A DNA stretch of 17,912 nt, taken from contig SSGN01000150.1 of the NCBI GenBank assembly GCA_008016945.1, forward strand, positions 1 through 17,912. Direction: 5' to 3'. Origin of the DNA: Flavobacteriales bacterium. Its GTDB lineage: Bacteria; Bacteroidota; Bacteroidia; Flavobacteriales; PHOS-HE28. Positions within the stretch are counted from its first letter, which is position 1, and every line of letters begins with the position of its first letter. Positions 6,527 through 13,501 of the stretch are shown piece after piece. The position numbers and the translations under genes were made by a program. Below the pieces are notes generated by a model that worked only from the letters and a program-made list of their open reading frames with translations, did no database searches and was not told the origin of the DNA.

Positions 6527-8920
6527 TCACAACCGCACGCTCACGCCGCCCAGAACGTTCAGCGGTGCCTGGGGGAACAGGCCGATCATTTCCTGACGGC
6601 GATCCCCCACGTAGTAGCTGTATACCCAGCCATTGCTCTCGTACAGTTCGCTGAACAGGTTCCGCACGGTGATATTCAGGTCGACACCACGCGTGCCCTT
6701 CACCTTCAGTGAGACGTTGGCGCGCAGGTCGTTCACGAGGTATGGATCGAGCATGCGTGCGGTGCTGGCCGTGTTGTCCAGGAATTGCTCGCCTACGTAT
6801 TTCGTGATCAAGGTCAGCTCCGCGCTACCGCCGGGCTTGTCCCAGAACCGATAACCCAGTTCACTGCCGGCGATCACCGATGGCGAGAAGGCCAGGTCCA
6901 CCGTGCCATGCTCGATAACGCGCTGCGCGCCACTGTCCCAGTCGTCCGCATACTCGGTGAAGCCGCGCACCTTGTTGCTGCTGAAGGTGGCGTTGGCACG
7001 CCAGAGCAGGCGCTTCACGGGTTGCACGGCGAACATCAGTTCCACCCCGGCGCGGTAGCTGTCGGCCACGTTGGTGCGTAGCGCGGCGCCCACGTCGTTC
7101 AGTTCACCGGTGAGCACGAGCTGATCGGTGTAGTCCATGTAGAAGGCGTTCACCCCGGCGCTGAATCGCCCGCTGCGGCGTTCGTAGCCCAGCTCGTAGT
7201 CCAGCAGGCGCTCGCTATGGGGGCGGCTGTCGGGCGTGGTCTCCTCCAGGTCGTTGCGGTTGGGCTCGCGGTTGGCCACGGCGAACGAGGCGTAAGCGCG
7301 GCCGCCTTCGTGCAGGCGCCACAGCACACCGGCCTTCGGGTTGAAGAAGGTGTAGTCCACCCGCTGCGTGATGTTCTCAAGGTCCCGGTTGAAGCCGAGG
7401 AAGGAATAGTCCACGCGGCGGAGTTGCGCATCGCCGTACATATCGACCTTGTCGTTGATGGCGTAGGTGAGCTTGGCGAAGGCGTTCGCATCGGTCTTGC
7501 GCGCATCGTTGTCGTAGTAGCGGTCGCGGATGTCGAGATCGCCCGCGTAGCACGCCCAGATCACCTCGCCGAAGTGATCACCCACGTAGTCGGAGAAGTT
7601 GCCACCCAGCACGAGGTGGTGCGCACCGAGGGTGATGTCGGCGCTGAGGTTGGCACCGGTGAGCGTGTTGTCCAACCAGCGGCGGCGGATGATGTCGGTG
7701 CGCGTGATGGTGTCGCCGTTGATCACCGCCGCTGCGATGCCGTAGGTGGACAGCTTGTCGTTGGGCTTGTACTGCTCGTAGTAGCCCGCGCCATTCACGC
7801 GGAACAGCGTGAGGTTCAGCGTGGCGTTGGCACCGAGCCGCTGGTCGAACAGCAGCTGGTAGTGCGTTTGGTCGTAGTTGTCCACCTCGTTGACGTAGCT
7901 GTACGGGTTGTAGGTGCGGTTGGTGTCCAGGATCGCGGGATCCACACCGGCCCACGCCTGGTAGGTGATCTCCTTCCCTCGGAAGGTGATGAAGCGCAAC
8001 GACCGTGTCTTGCCGATCCATGCACCTTGCAGGAAGTAGCTCTTCAGGTCGGCGGTGGCGCGGTCCACGTAGCCATCGCTGGTGATGGACGAGAGGCGCA
8101 TGTCGAGGCTGACCTTCGACCCCTCCTCCGCGCCCAGCAGGCCGGTGCCTGCGCTCACCGAATAGCGCTGCGTGTTGTACGATCCGCCGCTCGCGCTCAG
8201 CAGGCCCCAGGCGTCGCGCTTCACCGCGGTGGTGCGCAGGTTGACGCTGGCACCGAAGGCCGCCGGTCCGTTGGTGCTGGTGCCCACGCCGCGCTGGATC
8301 TCGATGTCCTCGGTGCTGCTGGCGATGTCGGGCATGTTCACGAGAAAGGCACCCTGGCTCTCGGGGTCGTTGAAGGGCACACCGTTGAGGGTGATGTTGG
8401 TGCGCGTGGCGTCGCTGCCGCGGATGCGCATGGCGGTGTAACCGATGCCGGTTCCACCGTCGCTGGTGACCACCACGCTGGGTTGCAGGTCCAGCAGGTA
8501 GGGCAGGTCCACGCCGGTGTTGATGCGCTGGATCTCGTCGCGCGTGACCACGCTCTTGGCGAAGGGCGCACGGTCACCGGCGCGCAGGGCGCTCACCTCG
8601 GCCTCGCGCAAGGCATGCGCATAAGCGCGCAACGCAAGGTTGAAGGTGTTGACGCCCGTCACGAGTCGCAAGGTGGTGTCCACCGGCATGTGGCCGATGT
8701 ACGAAAGCCGCACGCGCACCGCGCCGGGACGCAGGCCATTCACCGCATAGCGCCCATCGCGGCCGGTGGTGGCACCGAAGTGCTGGTCATCGCCCACCAC
8801 GATGTGTACGCCTTCCAATGGATCGTTCGATGGGCCGGTGATGGTGCCGCCAAGGTGTGTCTGGCCGTACGCGCACAGGCCGGTGAACAGCGCAGCGCAA
8901 TAAGAAAGGATGTGTTTCAT
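6527..8920 (-). CDS. TonB-dependent outer-membrane receptor, probably thiamin uptake (TPP-riboswitch controlled)
   Basis: A 797-residue outer-membrane active transporter powered by TonB/ExbBD. Signal peptide about 1-19 (ILSYCAALFTGLCAYGQ); carboxypeptidase-regulatory-like beta-sandwich 21-95 (GGTITGPSNDPLEGVHIVV, GRDGRYAVNGL), typical of Bacteroidota receptors; plug domain about 110-225 (FAKSVVTRDEIQR, MRIRGSDATRTNITLNGVPFNDPESQG, EIQRGVGTSTNGPAAFGASVNLRT); then a 22-strand-type barrel to the aromatic-poor end NVLGGVSVRL. Length is normal and no break is visible. The substrate is inferred from the TPP aptamer in its leader: thiamin-regulated TonB receptors are known in Bacteroidota. The start ATG at 8920 is fixed by the signal peptide and by a strong Shine-Dalgarno (GGAGG) 7 nt upstream. 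Direct evidence for thiamin binding is absent; a thiamin precursor or phosphate ester is possible. Confidence 0.93.
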   Translation of the reverse strand: MKHILSYCAALFTGLCAYGQTHLGGTITGPSNDPLEGVHIVVGDDQHFGATTGRDGRYAVNGLRPGAVRVRLSYIGHMPVDTTLRLVTGVNTFNLALRAYAHALREAEVSALRAGDRAPFAKSVVTRDEIQRINTGVDLPYLLDLQPSVVVTSDGGTGIGYTAMRIRGSDATRTNITLNGVPFNDPESQGAFLVNMPDIASSTEDIEIQRGVGTSTNGPAAFGASVNLRTTAVKRDAWGLLSASGGSYNTQRYSVSAGTGLLGAEEGSKVSLDMRLSSITSDGYVDRATADLKSYFLQGAWIGKTRSLRFITFRGKEITYQAWAGVDPAILDTNRTYNPYSYVNEVDNYDQTHYQLLFDQRLGANATLNLTLFRVNGAGYYEQYKPNDKLSTYGIAAAVINGDTITRTDIIRRRWLDNTLTGANLSADITLGAHHLVLGGNFSDYVGDHFGEVIWACYAGDLDIRDRYYDNDARKTDANAFAKLTYAINDKVDMYGDAQLRRVDYSFLGFNRDLENITQRVDYTFFNPKAGVLWRLHEGGRAYASFAVANREPNRNDLEETTPDSRPHSERLLDYELGYERRSGRFSAGVNAFYMDYTDQLVLTGELNDVGAALRTNVADSYRAGVELMFAVQPVKRLLWRANATFSSNKVRGFTEYADDWDSGAQRVIEHGTVDLAFSPSVIAGSELGYRFWDKPGGSAELTLITKYVGEQFLDNTASTARMLDPYLVNDLRANVSLKVKGTRGVDLNITVRNLFSELYESNGWVYSYYVGDRRQEMIGLFPQAPLNVLGGVSVRL

Positions 8921-8924
8921 GATC

Positions 8925-8974
8925 GCTCCTCCGTTGGATGTGTCGTTGCACGGAGGAGCCCCGGCGTTCCGGGC
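8925..8974 (-). promoter_or_regulatory. Riboswitch expression platform with sequestered Shine-Dalgarno
   Basis: In the mRNA a perfect 10-bp stem pairs GCUCCUCCGU (8959-8950) with ACGGAGGAGC (8934-8925), loop 15 nt. The 3' arm contains the Shine-Dalgarno GGAGG, 7 nt before the AUG at 8920-8918, so the stem would block ribosome entry. A second, alternative hairpin CCCGG-AACG-CCGGG (8973-8960) sits between this stem and the aptamer; its 3' arm abuts the sequestering arm and may compete with it. This is the layout of a translational OFF switch. Other starts in the window mostly lack a Shine-Dalgarno, which makes this one notable. Confidence 0.75.
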
Positions 8975-8975
8975 T

Positions 8976-9050
8976 GTGGTTCCCTTCGCAGCATTACCTG
9001 CGCAGGTTCAACGGGTATGATCTCAGCCTTCTAAGGGGCACCCCGATGCA
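8976..9050 (-). promoter_or_regulatory. TPP riboswitch (THI element) aptamer
   Basis: On the minus strand the RNA reads GGGGUGCCCC...GGCUGAGAUCAUACCC (9044-9013), then GUUGAACCUGCGCAGG and UAAUGCUGCGAAGGGAA (to 8980). These are the conserved pyrimidine-binding (CUGAGA) and pyrophosphate-binding (ACCUG...GGGUAAUGC..GCGUAGGGA-type) halves of the thiamin pyrophosphate aptamer, in the right order and spacing, 55 nt before the receptor start. The P1 closing helix is not obvious by eye. It senses intracellular TPP and would shut the outer-membrane receptor off when thiamin is sufficient. Confidence 0.95.
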
Positions 9051-9059
9051 AGACGGGGG

Positions 9060-9093
9060 CGAAGGTAGGGTGATCGGCGATGCCATGGATCAA
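9060..9093 (-). promoter_or_regulatory. Candidate promoter of riboswitch-TonB receptor unit
   Basis: TTG (9091-9093), a 23-bp spacer and TACCTTCG (9060-9067) on the minus strand, directly before the TPP aptamer. The spacer is at the long end of the Bacteroidota range. Transcription would start close to 9053, so the whole aptamer is included in the leader. Confidence 0.5.
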
Positions 9094-9162
9094 CGCACCG
9101 TTCCGACGAACCGCAGAGTCGACCAATGCAGGATCCCCGATATTTCGGAACGCCCACACATC

Positions 9163-9807
9163 ATGCCTCCGCGAAGAACGCACCGCCACCCCCGCCTGCG
9201 CGGCCATGCCTACGACCATGGCGCGTATTTCGTGACGCTATGCACCCGCGCACGGCAGCATCTTTTCGGCCGCATCGTGGGCACCGGACCTGATGCGCAT
9301 TTGGAACCGACCGACACCGGGCGCCTCGTGCTGGATGAATGGCTTGCGCTGCCACATCATTTCAAACACCTGCGGCTGGATCAGGTGCAACTGATGCCCG
9401 ATCACCTGCATGCGATACTGATATTGGACCGTTGCGGGTCGGCCCTGAGCGGGTCGACCCTGAGGGTCGACGCTACGGGTGTGGGACCGGACGGGCATGC
9501 GGAACCGGGGACGTCTACGAATGTGGGACCTACGAATGTGGGACCGGACGGGCATGCGGAACCGGGGACGTCTGCTGACCATACCACGTCAACGATCGCA
9601 CGTCCGCGCGGGCCACGCCCCGGATCGTTGGGGGCCATTCTCGCCGCCTTCAAGGCGTCCACCACCTACAAACTGAACGAACGCGACAACACGCCGGGGC
9701 GCAGGTACTGGCAACCCGGGTATCACGACCGGGTCATCCGTACCACACGCGGCGAATTCGAACGGATCGCCCGGTATATCGTGGACAATCCTGCGAAATG
9801 GCGGTGA
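9163..9807 (+). CDS. REP-associated tyrosine transposase (RAYT, Y1/IS200-like HUH family)
   Basis: A 214-residue single-strand DNA transposase-like protein that cuts and moves REP palindromes. Family signs: N-terminal RLRGHAYDHGAYFVTLCTRAR, a HUH motif MPDHLHAILIL (His81, His83), GSLGAILAAFKAS, RRYWQPGYHDRVIR (about 181-193) and ARYIVDNPAKW (about 203-213), whose Tyr205 aligns with the catalytic tyrosine of E. coli RayT as remembered. The start ATG at 9163 begins the family-like MPPRRTHRHPRLRGHAYD; the frame is open to 8938 but that part overlaps the riboswitch promoter. Between the HUH block and GSLGAI lies a glycine/proline-rich linker (about 92-150) made of repeat DNA: a GTAG-headed palindrome and two in-frame 42-bp copies. 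All expected catalytic residues are kept, so the protein may still work. Flanking repeats carry the same sequence. Confidence 0.9.
   Translation: MPPRRTHRHPRLRGHAYDHGAYFVTLCTRARQHLFGRIVGTGPDAHLEPTDTGRLVLDEWLALPHHFKHLRLDQVQLMPDHLHAILILDRCGSALSGSTLRVDATGVGPDGHAEPGTSTNVGPTNVGPDGHAEPGTSADHTTSTIARPRGPRPGSLGAILAAFKASTTYKLNERDNTPGRRYWQPGYHDRVIRTTRGEFERIARYIVDNPAKWR
9452..9480. repeat. REP-like palindrome inside the RAYT gene
   Basis: Contains the perfect stem GTCGACCC-TGA-GGGTCGAC (9453-9471), followed on the plus strand by GCTACGGGT. On the minus strand this reads GTAG-C-hairpin, the GTAG tetranucleotide foot plus palindrome known from RAYT-mobilised REPs. It is identical over 29 bp to 9818-9846 downstream of the gene apart from the first flanking base. 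A degenerate partial copy (GGGTCGGCCCTGAGC) lies just before it. Confidence 0.8.
9473..9571. repeat. In-frame 42-bp direct repeats within the RAYT gene
   Basis: Two 42-bp copies (9473-9514 and 9530-9571), beginning CTACGGGT or CTACGAAT and ending CCGGGGACGT, are separated by a 15-bp partial copy (9515-9529). Lengths 42, 15 and 42 are all multiples of three, so the reading frame survives; the encoded copies contain VGPDGHAEPGTS. Each starts with the GTAG complement (CTAC), like the REP units next to the gene. Confidence 0.85.
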
Positions 9808-9817
9808 ACCGTGAATA

Positions 9818-9846
9818 GGTCGACCCTGAGGGTCGACGCTACGGGT
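9818..9846. repeat. REP-like palindrome just downstream of the RAYT gene
   Basis: Second copy of the GTCGACCC-TGA-GGGTCGAC palindrome (9819-9837) with the CTACGGGT (GTAG on the minus strand) foot, 11 bp after the transposase stop. It leads directly into the 40-bp tandem array. Flanking of a RAYT gene by its REPs is the classical arrangement. Confidence 0.85.
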
Positions 9847-10037
9847 TGGTGCCGGACCGTCTGCGGACGCTGGGGACGCTACGGGTTGGTGCCGGACCGT
9901 CTGCGGACGCTGGGGACGCTACGGGTTGGTGCCGGAACGACTGCGGACGCCGGGGACGCTACGGGTTGGTGCCGGACCGTCTGCGGACGCCGGGGACGCT
10001 ACGGGTTGGTGCCGGAACGTCTGCGGGCGCTAGGCGA
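9838..10037. repeat. Tandem array, five 40-bp copies
   Basis: Units begin at 9838, 9878, 9918, 9958 and 9998 with GCTACGGGTTGGTGCCGG and continue to the next GAC; they differ at a few positions (ACCGT/AACGA/AACGT; CTGGGG/CCGGGG) and the last is most diverged. There are no unique spacers, so it is not CRISPR. Each unit contains the CTAC (GTAG) foot and only a short CGTC-TGCG-GACG hairpin in most copies. The array ends 7 bp before the stop codon of the minus-strand NadR-like gene and could affect its 3' end. Confidence 0.9.
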
Positions 10038-10044
10038 ACGATGT

Positions 10045-10629
10045 TCATTCCGCCTTCCCCTGCATCAACATACCCACCATGCTCGTGGCCATGTGCAGGC
10101 GCTGTTCGCGGCTACCTTCAATGACGATGTATAGGAACCCGAACGCCTTCATCTCCCGCTCCCAGATCGCGAACAGCCGGTCGCGGTCGTGCGGGTTCTC
10201 GCGCTGCGGATCGGGCTCCCAAGGGATGTCGGGGCGGCACAGCAGGCGCAGGTCGTAGCGCAGGTCGTGCACCAGCCGATCGATCCCCGGGTGTACACGA
10301 CCATACTTCTCCATGCTCCAGATCCTGATGTTGAGGATGTCGGTGTCGAAGAAGACCGGCTCCACCGACACGCTGCGGCCCACCGGTTCGTTACGCCGAA
10401 ATTCCTCGCGGCCCTCGGCGGCATGCAGGGGCGCATCCGCGAACCATTGCGCGTGGCTTCGGGCCATCGCCAGCAGGTCTTCTTCGATGTAGGGCCGCTC
10501 CAGCTCCTCCACATACTCCCGCGTTCCATCGGCCACCCGGCCACCGCCGAAGTGCCTCATCAACGCCTCGGCGAGCGTGGTCTTCCCGCTGCTCTCCGGC
10601 CCTACCACGGCGATCCTCAACACGCGCAT
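10045..10629 (-). CDS. NadR-like P-loop kinase (ribosylnicotinamide kinase-type; possibly thiamin salvage)
   Basis: A 194-residue cytosolic P-loop ATPase/kinase resembling the C-terminal kinase domain of NadR. Walker A GPESSGKTT (10-18), TREYVEEL (36-43), an acidic segment FFDTDILNIRIWSMEKYG (93-110) and the NadR-type lid/substrate block DIPWEPDPQR...RDRLF (134-153) are present. No nucleotidylyltransferase or helix-turn-helix domain is attached. In other Bacteroidota such genes often sit with a PnuC-family permease and a TonB receptor, where they would trap an imported vitamin by phosphorylation; both partners are in this window but not adjacent. Substrate (nicotinamide riboside, thiamin or other) is not determined. 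ATG 10629 is chosen because Walker A follows at the usual distance; the frame is open to 10758. TACCTTCG ends 6 nt before it. Confidence 0.82.
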   Translation of the reverse strand: MRVLRIAVVGPESSGKTTLAEALMRHFGGGRVADGTREYVEELERPYIEEDLLAMARSHAQWFADAPLHAAEGREEFRRNEPVGRSVSVEPVFFDTDILNIRIWSMEKYGRVHPGIDRLVHDLRYDLRLLCRPDIPWEPDPQRENPHDRDRLFAIWEREMKAFGFLYIVIEGSREQRLHMATSMVGMLMQGKAE

Positions 10630-10635
10630 CGGTTT

Positions 10636-10681
10636 CGAAGGTAAGCGCCTCCTATGTTCGGGATCTCCCGAACGGGCGCTT
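10636..10681 (-). promoter_or_regulatory. NadR-like gene promoter box with operator-like palindrome
   Basis: TACCTTCG (10636-10643) is a -7-like box ending 6 nt before the ATG. Immediately upstream is a perfect palindrome GTTCGGGA-TC-TCCCGAAC (10656-10673), enclosed by a second inverted pair AAGCGCC/GGCGCTT (10643-10649 and 10675-10681). The palindrome occupies the place where a -33 TTG would be expected, and none is seen. This suggests a regulator binding site; a long DNA hairpin is the alternative. Confidence 0.5.
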
Positions 10682-10908
10682 AGGTGGCAGCGAAGCAATG
10701 TCTCCTTCGACTCGACCGCGGGGCCCAGACATAGCCCAAAACCCGCGGCCATCTTCACTTCCGCGCCTTTCCACGAACCGGATCACCGGCATGGAACGAC
10801 GGCTCCTTCACCGCCTGAGTAACTTTCCATCACCGTGCAGGCAGCGTACGGCGAAGCCACCCGCGTCTCCCCTTCACAACGGACAATGGACACGGACACC
10901 TTACGACC
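10682..10908. other. Intergenic region, no gene seen
   Basis: The rest of the 279-bp divergent gap between the NadR-like gene and the large T9SS gene. No family-like reading frame, RNA or riboswitch pattern is recognised, and no convincing TTG/TAnnTTTG promoter for the plus-strand gene was found. Confidence 0.5.
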
Positions 10909-12741
10909 ATGAAACAACTACTGGTACCCATCACCCTGCTCCTCTCGGCCACCATGCACGGTCAGCTGGCACCGGATACGAACGCACCGCTGTACGACCA
11001 CCTGCTCGAGGTGAACGCACAGTGGACGGACCATACGCCAGCCCGACCCGCCACCCCCGTTCGGTTCGCGCAAGAGAAGGACCGGATCGCACAACACCTC
11101 CACCTGGTGCGCGAACACCTCGCCACGCACGCCCCCGCAGGGCTGAGCGCAGCGCAAGCCACCGAGCGCGCGGCCTTGCTCGAGGTGCTGGGCACGTACG
11201 CCGATGCCGGGCGCTTCCCGCAGAACCACGTGCTCCCTTACCGCAACCCCATCTTCATCGACCCGCAGGGCACCGCTTGTGCCGTGGGCCAGCTGATGAT
11301 CGCGAGCGGGCACCGCACGCTCGCCGAAAGGATCGATGCCGAACTGGAAACGGGATACCTCGCCGAGATCCTCGCCGATGCCCGGTTCCAAGCCCCGGTG
11401 AGCACCTGGGCCACCGACCATGGCTTCACTGCCGATGAGCTGGCCTGGATCCAGCCGGCGTATCCGCCCGTGATCCCGTGGGTCACCCTCGGCGGTGGCA
11501 CCAACAACACGGTGAACGAGGTGCTCACCCTGCCCGACGGCGACCTGCTGGTGGTGGGTACCTTCACCTACGCCGGCGGTGTGGCCTGCCAAGGTGCCGC
11601 GCGCTGGAACGGCAGTGGATACACCGCCATGGGCACCCTACCCGATGGGGTGGTGACCTGCGCCGTGGTGCATGAGGGGGTGATCCATGTGGGCGGTTCG
11701 TTCAACAACGGCAGCATCGACCTGCTGCACTGGACCGGCACCGCTTGGGAAGGCGAAACCGTGTTCGCGAGCAAATGGGCAGAGGTGACCGCCCTGCACA
11801 GCCACAACGGCCAGTTGTACGCGGCAGGCAGCGAATCGGGCTTCGCTGGTGTGGACCATGGCGTGAAGGTGAAGCAGAGCGGGAACTGGTCGCCCTTGCC
11901 AGGGGTGCTCAACGGACCCATCCACGCGCTGGAGTTCCACGAGGACTTCCTGATCGCCGGCGGGGAGTTCACCGGCGCCTTCCTCTCCACGCAGAACGAG
12001 ATCATGCACGTGGCGCGATACATGAACGCCGGCTGGCACCAGGTGGCCGACGGGCTGGACGGCACCGTGCACGACCTGATGGTACACGACGGGGCTTTGT
12101 ACGCCACCGGCATGATGGTGGCCATGACAGGACCCTACTTCGGGCTGGCCAGCATCGTGGCCGATCAGGGCACCTGGGCACCATTGATGCCGAACATCAT
12201 GAACTACATCTCCACCTCCCCCGTGGATGCCCCTTCCGTGGCCTATGCCATGCTCGTGCACGGCGGCCGTATCTATATCGTGGGCGACTTCCACATCAAC
12301 ACGCCGATGACGTACGGACGTGGTGTGATGGCCTACAACGGAGCGCCTGATGATGTGGAACCGCTCTGCGACTTCATGGGCTACGGCAACAGCATCGCGC
12401 TGCTCGGGTCCGATCAGTTGGTGGTGGGTGGCGCTTCGGAGGTCTTGGAGAACATCATCAGCACCGACCTCACCTCGGCCATCGCCGAAGGCCCCCCTAC
12501 ACGCACGGTGGCCATCCACCCCAATCCGGCGAAGGACATGGTCTCGATCACCCTGCCCGGCACCCTGCCCGCGGGCACCCGTGCACGGCTCTTCGATGCC
12601 ACGGGACGTGCCATCGCAGTACGTGTGGAGCGCCAGGCCGAACAGTTGCGCATGGACGTATCCACCCTCGCACCGGGCGCCTACACCGTGGAGGTGTATG
12701 GCGAAGGGATCCGCGCCACGGGACGGTTGGTGAAACGGTGA
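10909..12741 (+). CDS. Large secreted T9SS protein with propeller-like repeats
   Basis: A 610-residue exported protein of unknown function. Signal peptide about 1-18 (QLLVPITLLLSATMHGQ). A helical N-terminal module (about 20-185) ends with a conserved-looking block NPIFIDPQGTACAVGQLM (Cys124), LAERIDAELETGYL and GFTADELAWIQPAYPP; this combination is remembered from other Bacteroidota secreted proteins, but the domain has no name known to me. Residues about 190-500 hold repeated beta motifs (VNEVLTLPDGDLLVVGTFTYAGG, IHALEFHEDFLIAGGEFTG, VHDLMVHDGALYATG) like kelch/delta-60-type propeller blades. A type A sorting domain closes the protein (about 533-610: HPNPAKDMVSI, LFDATGRAI, DVSTLAPGAYTVEVYG). 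It should be surface-exposed or released. ATG 10909 sits directly before the signal peptide. Confidence 0.88.
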   Translation: MKQLLVPITLLLSATMHGQLAPDTNAPLYDHLLEVNAQWTDHTPARPATPVRFAQEKDRIAQHLHLVREHLATHAPAGLSAAQATERAALLEVLGTYADAGRFPQNHVLPYRNPIFIDPQGTACAVGQLMIASGHRTLAERIDAELETGYLAEILADARFQAPVSTWATDHGFTADELAWIQPAYPPVIPWVTLGGGTNNTVNEVLTLPDGDLLVVGTFTYAGGVACQGAARWNGSGYTAMGTLPDGVVTCAVVHEGVIHVGGSFNNGSIDLLHWTGTAWEGETVFASKWAEVTALHSHNGQLYAAGSESGFAGVDHGVKVKQSGNWSPLPGVLNGPIHALEFHEDFLIAGGEFTGAFLSTQNEIMHVARYMNAGWHQVADGLDGTVHDLMVHDGALYATGMMVAMTGPYFGLASIVADQGTWAPLMPNIMNYISTSPVDAPSVAYAMLVHGGRIYIVGDFHINTPMTYGRGVMAYNGAPDDVEPLCDFMGYGNSIALLGSDQLVVGGASEVLENIISTDLTSAIAEGPPTRTVAIHPNPAKDMVSITLPGTLPAGTRARLFDATGRAIAVRVERQAEQLRMDVSTLAPGAYTVEVYGEGIRATGRLVKR

Positions 12742-12749
12742 GGTCCCGA

Positions 12750-12789
12750 CCAGCGTGCGGAGGCCCCGGCCAGGGCCTTCGCACGCTGG
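12750..12789. terminator. Strong 17-bp hairpin after T9SS gene
   Basis: Arms 12750-12766 and 12773-12789 pair over 17 bp (one G-T) around the loop CGGCCA, 8 bp after the T9SS stop codon and 25 bp before the lycopene cyclase GTG. No T-run follows, so it may be a Rho-independent-like terminator, an mRNA-stabilising 3' structure, or a repeat element. Confidence 0.5.
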
Positions 12790-12814
12790 CGGCCCCTGGC
12801 GTTCCTTTGCGCCC

Positions 12815-13501
12815 GTGGAGCGCTGGACCTACCTCTTGCTCGATCTGTTGAGCGTGGCCTTCCCCTTGATGGCGAGCTTCGAGCACCGGCTTCGCTTCCA
12901 TACCCGCTGGCCCGGCATCTTCCTCGGCATCGGGGTGATGGCACTGATCCTCATCCCTTGGGATGTGGCATTCGCCGCACATGGCATCTGGGGGTTCAAC
13001 CCGCGCTACCTGACGGGCGCCACTCTACTGGGCCTACCCCTGGAAGAGTGGCTCTTCTTCGTGACCATTCCCTACGCCTGCATGTTCCTCTACGAGGTGA
13101 TGCGCGATGCTCTGCCACGCGACCCGCTCGCAACGGCCGCCCGACCGTTGAGCATCGTTCTTGCCGTGGCGTTGCTGCTCATCGGGGTATGGAACCTCCA
13201 CCGGCTGTACACCAGCATCACCTTCATCGGCACCGCCTTGTTCCTCGCCTACCACGTGTTCGTGGCCCGCAGCCCTTGGCTGGGTCGCTTCTATGCCGGC
13301 CTGGCCGTGAGCCTGATCCCCTTCCTCCTGGTGAACGGCATCCTCACCGGATGGCTACTGCCCGAACCCATCGTGTGGTACAACGATGCGGAGAACCTCG
13401 GCATCCGGATGAACACCATCCCGGTCGAGGACAGCGTGTACCTGCTCTTGATGCTGTTGATCGTGACGACGTTCCACGAACGAGCGTTGCAGCGATCCTG
13501 A
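12815..13501 (+). CDS. Lycopene cyclase, fused CrtYc-CrtYd type
   Basis: A 228-residue integral membrane protein with about six to seven transmembrane helices, cyclising lycopene ends to make beta- (or gamma-) carotene, a step to flexirubin-independent yellow/orange carotenoids. Two homologous halves are visible: FNPRYLTGATLLGLPLEEWLFFVTIPYAC (61-89) with PLEEW, and NTIPVEDSVYLLLM (200-213) with PVEDS, the paired acidic motifs of CrtYc and CrtYd halves. The start GTG at 12815 (V/MERWTYLLLDLLSVAFPL) is chosen because the family begins here; the GTG at 12755 would add 20 unrelated residues encoded by the hairpin. A near-consensus TTCCTTTG ends 5 nt before the GTG. No other carotenoid gene (crtB, crtI, crtZ) is in the window, so the pathway lies elsewhere. 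Confidence 0.9.
   Translation: MERWTYLLLDLLSVAFPLMASFEHRLRFHTRWPGIFLGIGVMALILIPWDVAFAAHGIWGFNPRYLTGATLLGLPLEEWLFFVTIPYACMFLYEVMRDALPRDPLATAARPLSIVLAVALLLIGVWNLHRLYTSITFIGTALFLAYHVFVARSPWLGRFYAGLAVSLIPFLLVNGILTGWLLPEPIVWYNDAENLGIRMNTIPVEDSVYLLLMLLIVTTFHERALQRS

Noticed and set aside
7217..9034. Plus-strand open frame of about 605 codons antisense to the TonB receptor
   Set aside because: Val/Gly/Ala-rich composition typical of an antisense shadow; the minus-strand receptor has full domain support.
9838..10037. CRISPR array
   Set aside because: Repeats are directly abutting 40-bp units without unique spacers, and there are no cas genes.
12755..12814. Upstream GTG start for lycopene cyclase
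   Set aside because: The added 20 residues are encoded by the hairpin and do not resemble the family; GTG 12815 fits the usual N-terminus.
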